From the NCBI RefSeq assembly GCF_006151805.1, contig NZ_VDDA01000001.1, positions 852,168 to 916,167 of the forward strand: DNA of 64,000 nt, written 5' to 3'. Made by a program: the position numbers and the translations under genes. The DNA is from Methylobacterium terricola. Its GTDB lineage: Bacteria > Pseudomonadota > Alphaproteobacteria > Rhizobiales > Beijerinckiaceae. Positions 61,976 through 64,000 of this stretch are shown one piece after another; the stretch's first letter is position 1, and every line of letters starts with the position of its first letter. The notes beneath the pieces were generated by a model, which worked only from the letters and a program-made list of their open reading frames with translations, was not told where the DNA came from and made no database searches.

Positions 61976-63877
61976 TCATCTGCCGATCAGAATGTAGTCA
62001 ACTCGGACACTTGAACCCACAGCAGCGCCCGGACATGCCACCCGGAAGGACCCAGCCTTAGCATCCCAAGTGCCGGACTGAGAGCCACAAGGGTGAGGGT
62101 TCACTGCCATGTCTCCGTTACTCACTATCATGGTTGGTGTTTGGCTAGGCAAAAAAGGGTTTGAGGGAAGCGTGATGTCCAATTCACCATTTGCACTTCC
62201 TGATCGCACCGACCCAACTGCTGAGCCAGACATTTGAATTTTACCATCTGAAAGCAGCGACGCTCCGATCGAGGTGTAGTAAGACTCCCATCGACATGTT
62301 GCGCAAGATTTCGGATTTACAATAAGTTGGCTCCCTCCGGTATTGTTCCACTGGCCAAATAAATTTTTACTGTCAAATATATAATTGTTATGTCCCTCGT
62401 CTACGATGAAGGCATTAATCACGTTACCGTAGTCAGAAATAAAATTACCTTCAATTCGTCCGTGCGAGCTGCCGATGACAGAAACAATGCTCGATACATT
62501 AGCATTGCCACCAAACTGAAAACTGTTCCCGCGAATGATGAACCGCTGTGATTGCGCTACACGAATGAAGGGGATAGCCGGCGGCGCCTGAATAGTGAGT
62601 TCCACGTTCGCTTTGGTAGCTGTCGTGGGGTTGCTCAAAGTTGCCGTCATGGCGTAGCCGTCGAGATCCGTGATAGTGGTCCCCGGGGGGATGCCGAGGC
62701 CCGAGATTGGGCTATCAACTTGCATCAGTGGGGTTATGGTCGAGAGCCGCACCACATTGCTACCAGCTGTCACCATCGCATTTGGTTTGACTACAGGCTG
62801 GTAGCTGATTGAAACCGCCTGAGCCGTGGCATTTGCTGGCTTGCTCAGCGTCAAAGTCGTGCCTGAGACCGCCGTGATACGGTTTCCAGCAGGGAGAATA
62901 CCGAAAGGGCTGCCCACATACATCCCGACCGAGGGAGTGTCACCAGTGCGGCTAGATAGTGCATTGCTGCCGGCCGTTGTGTTGCCGCCGCCAATGAGAA
63001 AGGATGAAGCAGGATATGTCAGATTATTTTCGATAAAAACTTCTGCGGAAACATTCATATCGAACAGCTGACGGCCAATCTTTCCGATCTGGCTGTTTTT
63101 TACGAAATATTGTGGCGTTGGATAGATGCCGCCATTCGCATATTCTGTTCTGAATATTGTTTGACAGCTGTCAGCATTAAGTCCATCAAAGCTTATCCCC
63201 TCGATATCCCCTCTTCCATCCTTCTCGCCGCCCGTGGTTGACACTACACAAGTTCGCCAGCCATTGATGTAGCCACCACGCCAGTTGAAGCCGACAGCGC
63301 GTGCTCCTCCTAGGTAAAGACCTGTGCCGGTCGCCGAGTTCTCTCCTGAGATGATGCCACCTAAGGACACGTTGTCGAAATTAGAAAGCGAGCATCCTTC
63401 GCAGTAAATCCCGTCATGCCAATACTCCTTAGACGCGAAGCTCCCCGCAAGAACTGTAACATCCCGCATCACCATCCCAGCCGTGCCAGTGTTCTGACTT
63501 ATTTTGATGGCGGTGCCGCCCACATTCTGCGCCTTGAATTGGACATGCTGCATCGAGAACTTGGCGCCATAGGATGCTGGGCAGGCCGTGCCCGGCGTAC
63601 CGTGGTGCCAGCCATCTTGTCCGTGGACGGTCTGCCGCAGTGTTGTCGCCGTGGTGCCTTGAGCACCAAGTATATTTACCGGAACGCATCCAGTCTTGAC
63701 GGGCCGAGTTAGACGGATAGTGCCAGGCGGCAGCCGTACGGTTTGCTGGTATGTTGCATAATCAATAGATGTATTAATAATCGCTTGTAGTGCAACCTCA
63801 TCGATCTCGTTAGATAAGTCAGTAACTGGATTATTACCGGCACTGTCTTTGGCGTAATCAAAGTGTGCCTGCCACTG
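61976..63877 (-). CDS. Phage tailspike-like protein with pectate-lyase-type fold, 5' end missing
   Basis: The open frame continues upstream beyond the ATG at 63553 to at least 63877. It encodes QWQAHFDYAKDSAGNNPV, ATYQQTVRLPPGTIRLTRPV and NILGAQGTTATTLRQ, the typical start of a pectate-lyase/beta-helix domain in tailspikes. The rest is rich in Gly, Asn, Ser and Thr with short repeats, as in beta-helices. An insertion sequence lies directly where the N-terminal attachment domain should be. About 634 codons remain. Composition is AT-rich. Confidence 0.7.
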   Translation of the reverse strand, partial: QWQAHFDYAKDSAGNNPVTDLSNEIDEVALQAIINTSIDYATYQQTVRLPPGTIRLTRPVKTGCVPVNILGAQGTTATTLRQTVHGQDGWHHGTPGTACPASYGAKFSMQHVQFKAQNVGGTAIKISQNTGTAGMVMRDVTVLAGSFASKEYWHDGIYCEGCSLSNFDNVSLGGIISGENSATGTGLYLGGARAVGFNWRGGYINGWRTCVVSTTGGEKDGRGDIEGISFDGLNADSCQTIFRTEYANGGIYPTPQYFVKNSQIGKIGRQLFDMNVSAEVFIENNLTYPASSFLIGGGNTTAGSNALSSRTGDTPSVGMYVGSPFGILPAGNRITAVSGTTLTLSKPANATAQAVSISYQPVVKPNAMVTAGSNVVRLSTITPLMQVDSPISGLGIPPGTTITDLDGYAMTATLSNPTTATKANVELTIQAPPAIPFIRVAQSQRFIIRGNSFQFGGNANVSSIVSVIGSSHGRIEGNFISDYGNVINAFIVDEGHNNYIFDSKNLFGQWNNTGGSQLIVNPKSCATCRWESYYTSIGASLLSDGKIQMSGSAVGSVRSGSANGELDITLPSNPFLPSQTPTMIVSNGDMAVNPHPCGSQSGTWDAKAGSFRVACPGAAVGSSVRVDYILIGR

Positions 63878-64000
63878 AGAGCCTGTTTGACTGATTGAGC
63901 CAGTCGCGCGTTGTCGTTGGCAGGAGGAGCCGATGTGGACGCAGGCGGATCGCGATCTCTACAAGGACGACGGCCGTCGCTATCCGAGTGACCTGACGGA
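63878..64000 (+). mobile_element. Left end of an insertion sequence (IS5-type), continues past the window
   Basis: The sequence GAGCCTGTTTGACTGATTGA just after the tailspike frame looks like an IS end, and a transposase start follows 55 bp later. The exact boundary is uncertain by tens of bases because the tailspike frame stays open across it. Confidence 0.6.
63933..64000 (+). CDS. IS5-family transposase, N-terminal part only
   Basis: The ATG with AGGAGG 6 nt upstream gives MWTQADRDLYKDDGRRYPSD and then LT at the window edge. This is the usual N terminus of IS5-group transposases (MWT...RRYxSDLTDxEW). The catalytic DDE part lies outside the window. Confidence 0.7.
   Translation, partial: MWTQADRDLYKDDGRRYPSDLT

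Larger units (their letters stand above)
36236..64000. mobile_element. Integrated island/prophage in tRNA-Met, right end outside the window
   Basis: This region carries serine recombinase, AlpA-type HTH, Toprim and DUF3987 replication proteins, podovirus-type ejection proteins, XRE and RHH regulators, a terminase remnant, DUF5681 and HGG-type phage-associated genes, a tailspike and an insertion sequence. Several blocks (41.9-42.5, 50.0-50.3, 54.2-55.0, 56.5-57.9 and 62-63.9 kb) are visibly more AT-rich than the chromosome, pointing to mosaic origin. No portal, capsid or full terminase gene is present, so it is incomplete as a phage or a satellite fused to a prophage remnant. Confidence 0.8.

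Noticed and set aside
63429..63689. 86-codon leftward frame starting at 63689
   Set aside because: It is out of phase with the tailspike frame, which continues upstream with clear beta-helix-type sequence in the same bases.
36300..64000. Right attachment site
   Set aside because: I looked for a second copy of the tRNA-Met 3' half (core GGGGGTTCAAAT) and found none, so the right border lies beyond the window.

Overview
The window is GC-rich DNA from an alphaproteobacterium, most likely Methylobacterium or a close relative. The basis is the prs/trcR (DUF1013) pair, the many liv-type and oxidoreductase genes, GC-rich dispersed palindromes, and a block of small proteins of a kind I recall from Methylobacterium prophages. 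The assignment rests on recognition, not on a search. It has two parts: ordinary chromosome (1 to about 36.2 kb) and an integrated mobile element (about 36.2 kb to the end).

Chromosomal part. 0-8 kb holds a hydroxy-acid/sugar-acid catabolic group: an MHS-type MFS transporter (cut by the window edge), an altronate/galactarate dehydratase-type enzyme, a branched-chain-amino-acid-type ABC importer in which permease LivM and ATPase LivG are fused, its Tat-type binding protein, and a divergent Ldh-family dehydrogenase. 8-14 kb has a VapBC-type pair whose VapC lacks its first catalytic Asp, an SMP-30/gluconolactonase, and a BKACE + 3-hydroxyacyl-CoA-type dehydrogenase pair divergent from a GntR regulator and an SDR. 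14-25 kb has rarD, a fluoroacetate-dehalogenase-like hydrolase with the full active site, purD, xseA, trcR, prs, a DUF4170 protein, an Old Yellow Enzyme followed by tandem stop-codon/hairpin repeats, and a GYF-like/cold-shock-like/DUF3825 protein. 25-36 kb has a secreted protein, an isoquinoline-1-oxidoreductase-type molybdoenzyme, rpsA, sppA, ihfB, a LapA-like protein, an ornithine-cyclodeaminase-family protein, trpF and trpB, then tRNA-Met.

Mobile element. A large serine recombinase has its last 13 codons and stop inside tRNA-Met, which marks the left attachment site. It is the last gene of a seven-gene, end-overlapping leftward operon (41.3 to 36.2 kb) carrying a Toprim primase-like protein and a DUF3987 helicase-like protein. 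Ahead of the operon is an AlpA-type HTH gene with a perfect 11-bp inverted repeat against its start. This resembles the control, replication and integration module of a phage satellite or plasmid-like island. From 42.5 to 49.8 kb lies a podovirus-like ejection module (GNAT, glycine-rich protein, lysozyme-like protein, 1186-aa protein). From 50 to 62 kb is accessory cargo: a small-gene operon, an XRE regulator, a free-standing M41-like metallopeptidase, an AT-rich two-gene module ending in a four-helix membrane protein, a terminase remnant, an overlapping HGG gene pair and a DUF5681 operon. The window ends with a tailspike gene whose 5' end is cut by an insertion sequence. No portal, capsid or intact terminase gene is visible, and the right attachment site lies outside the window.
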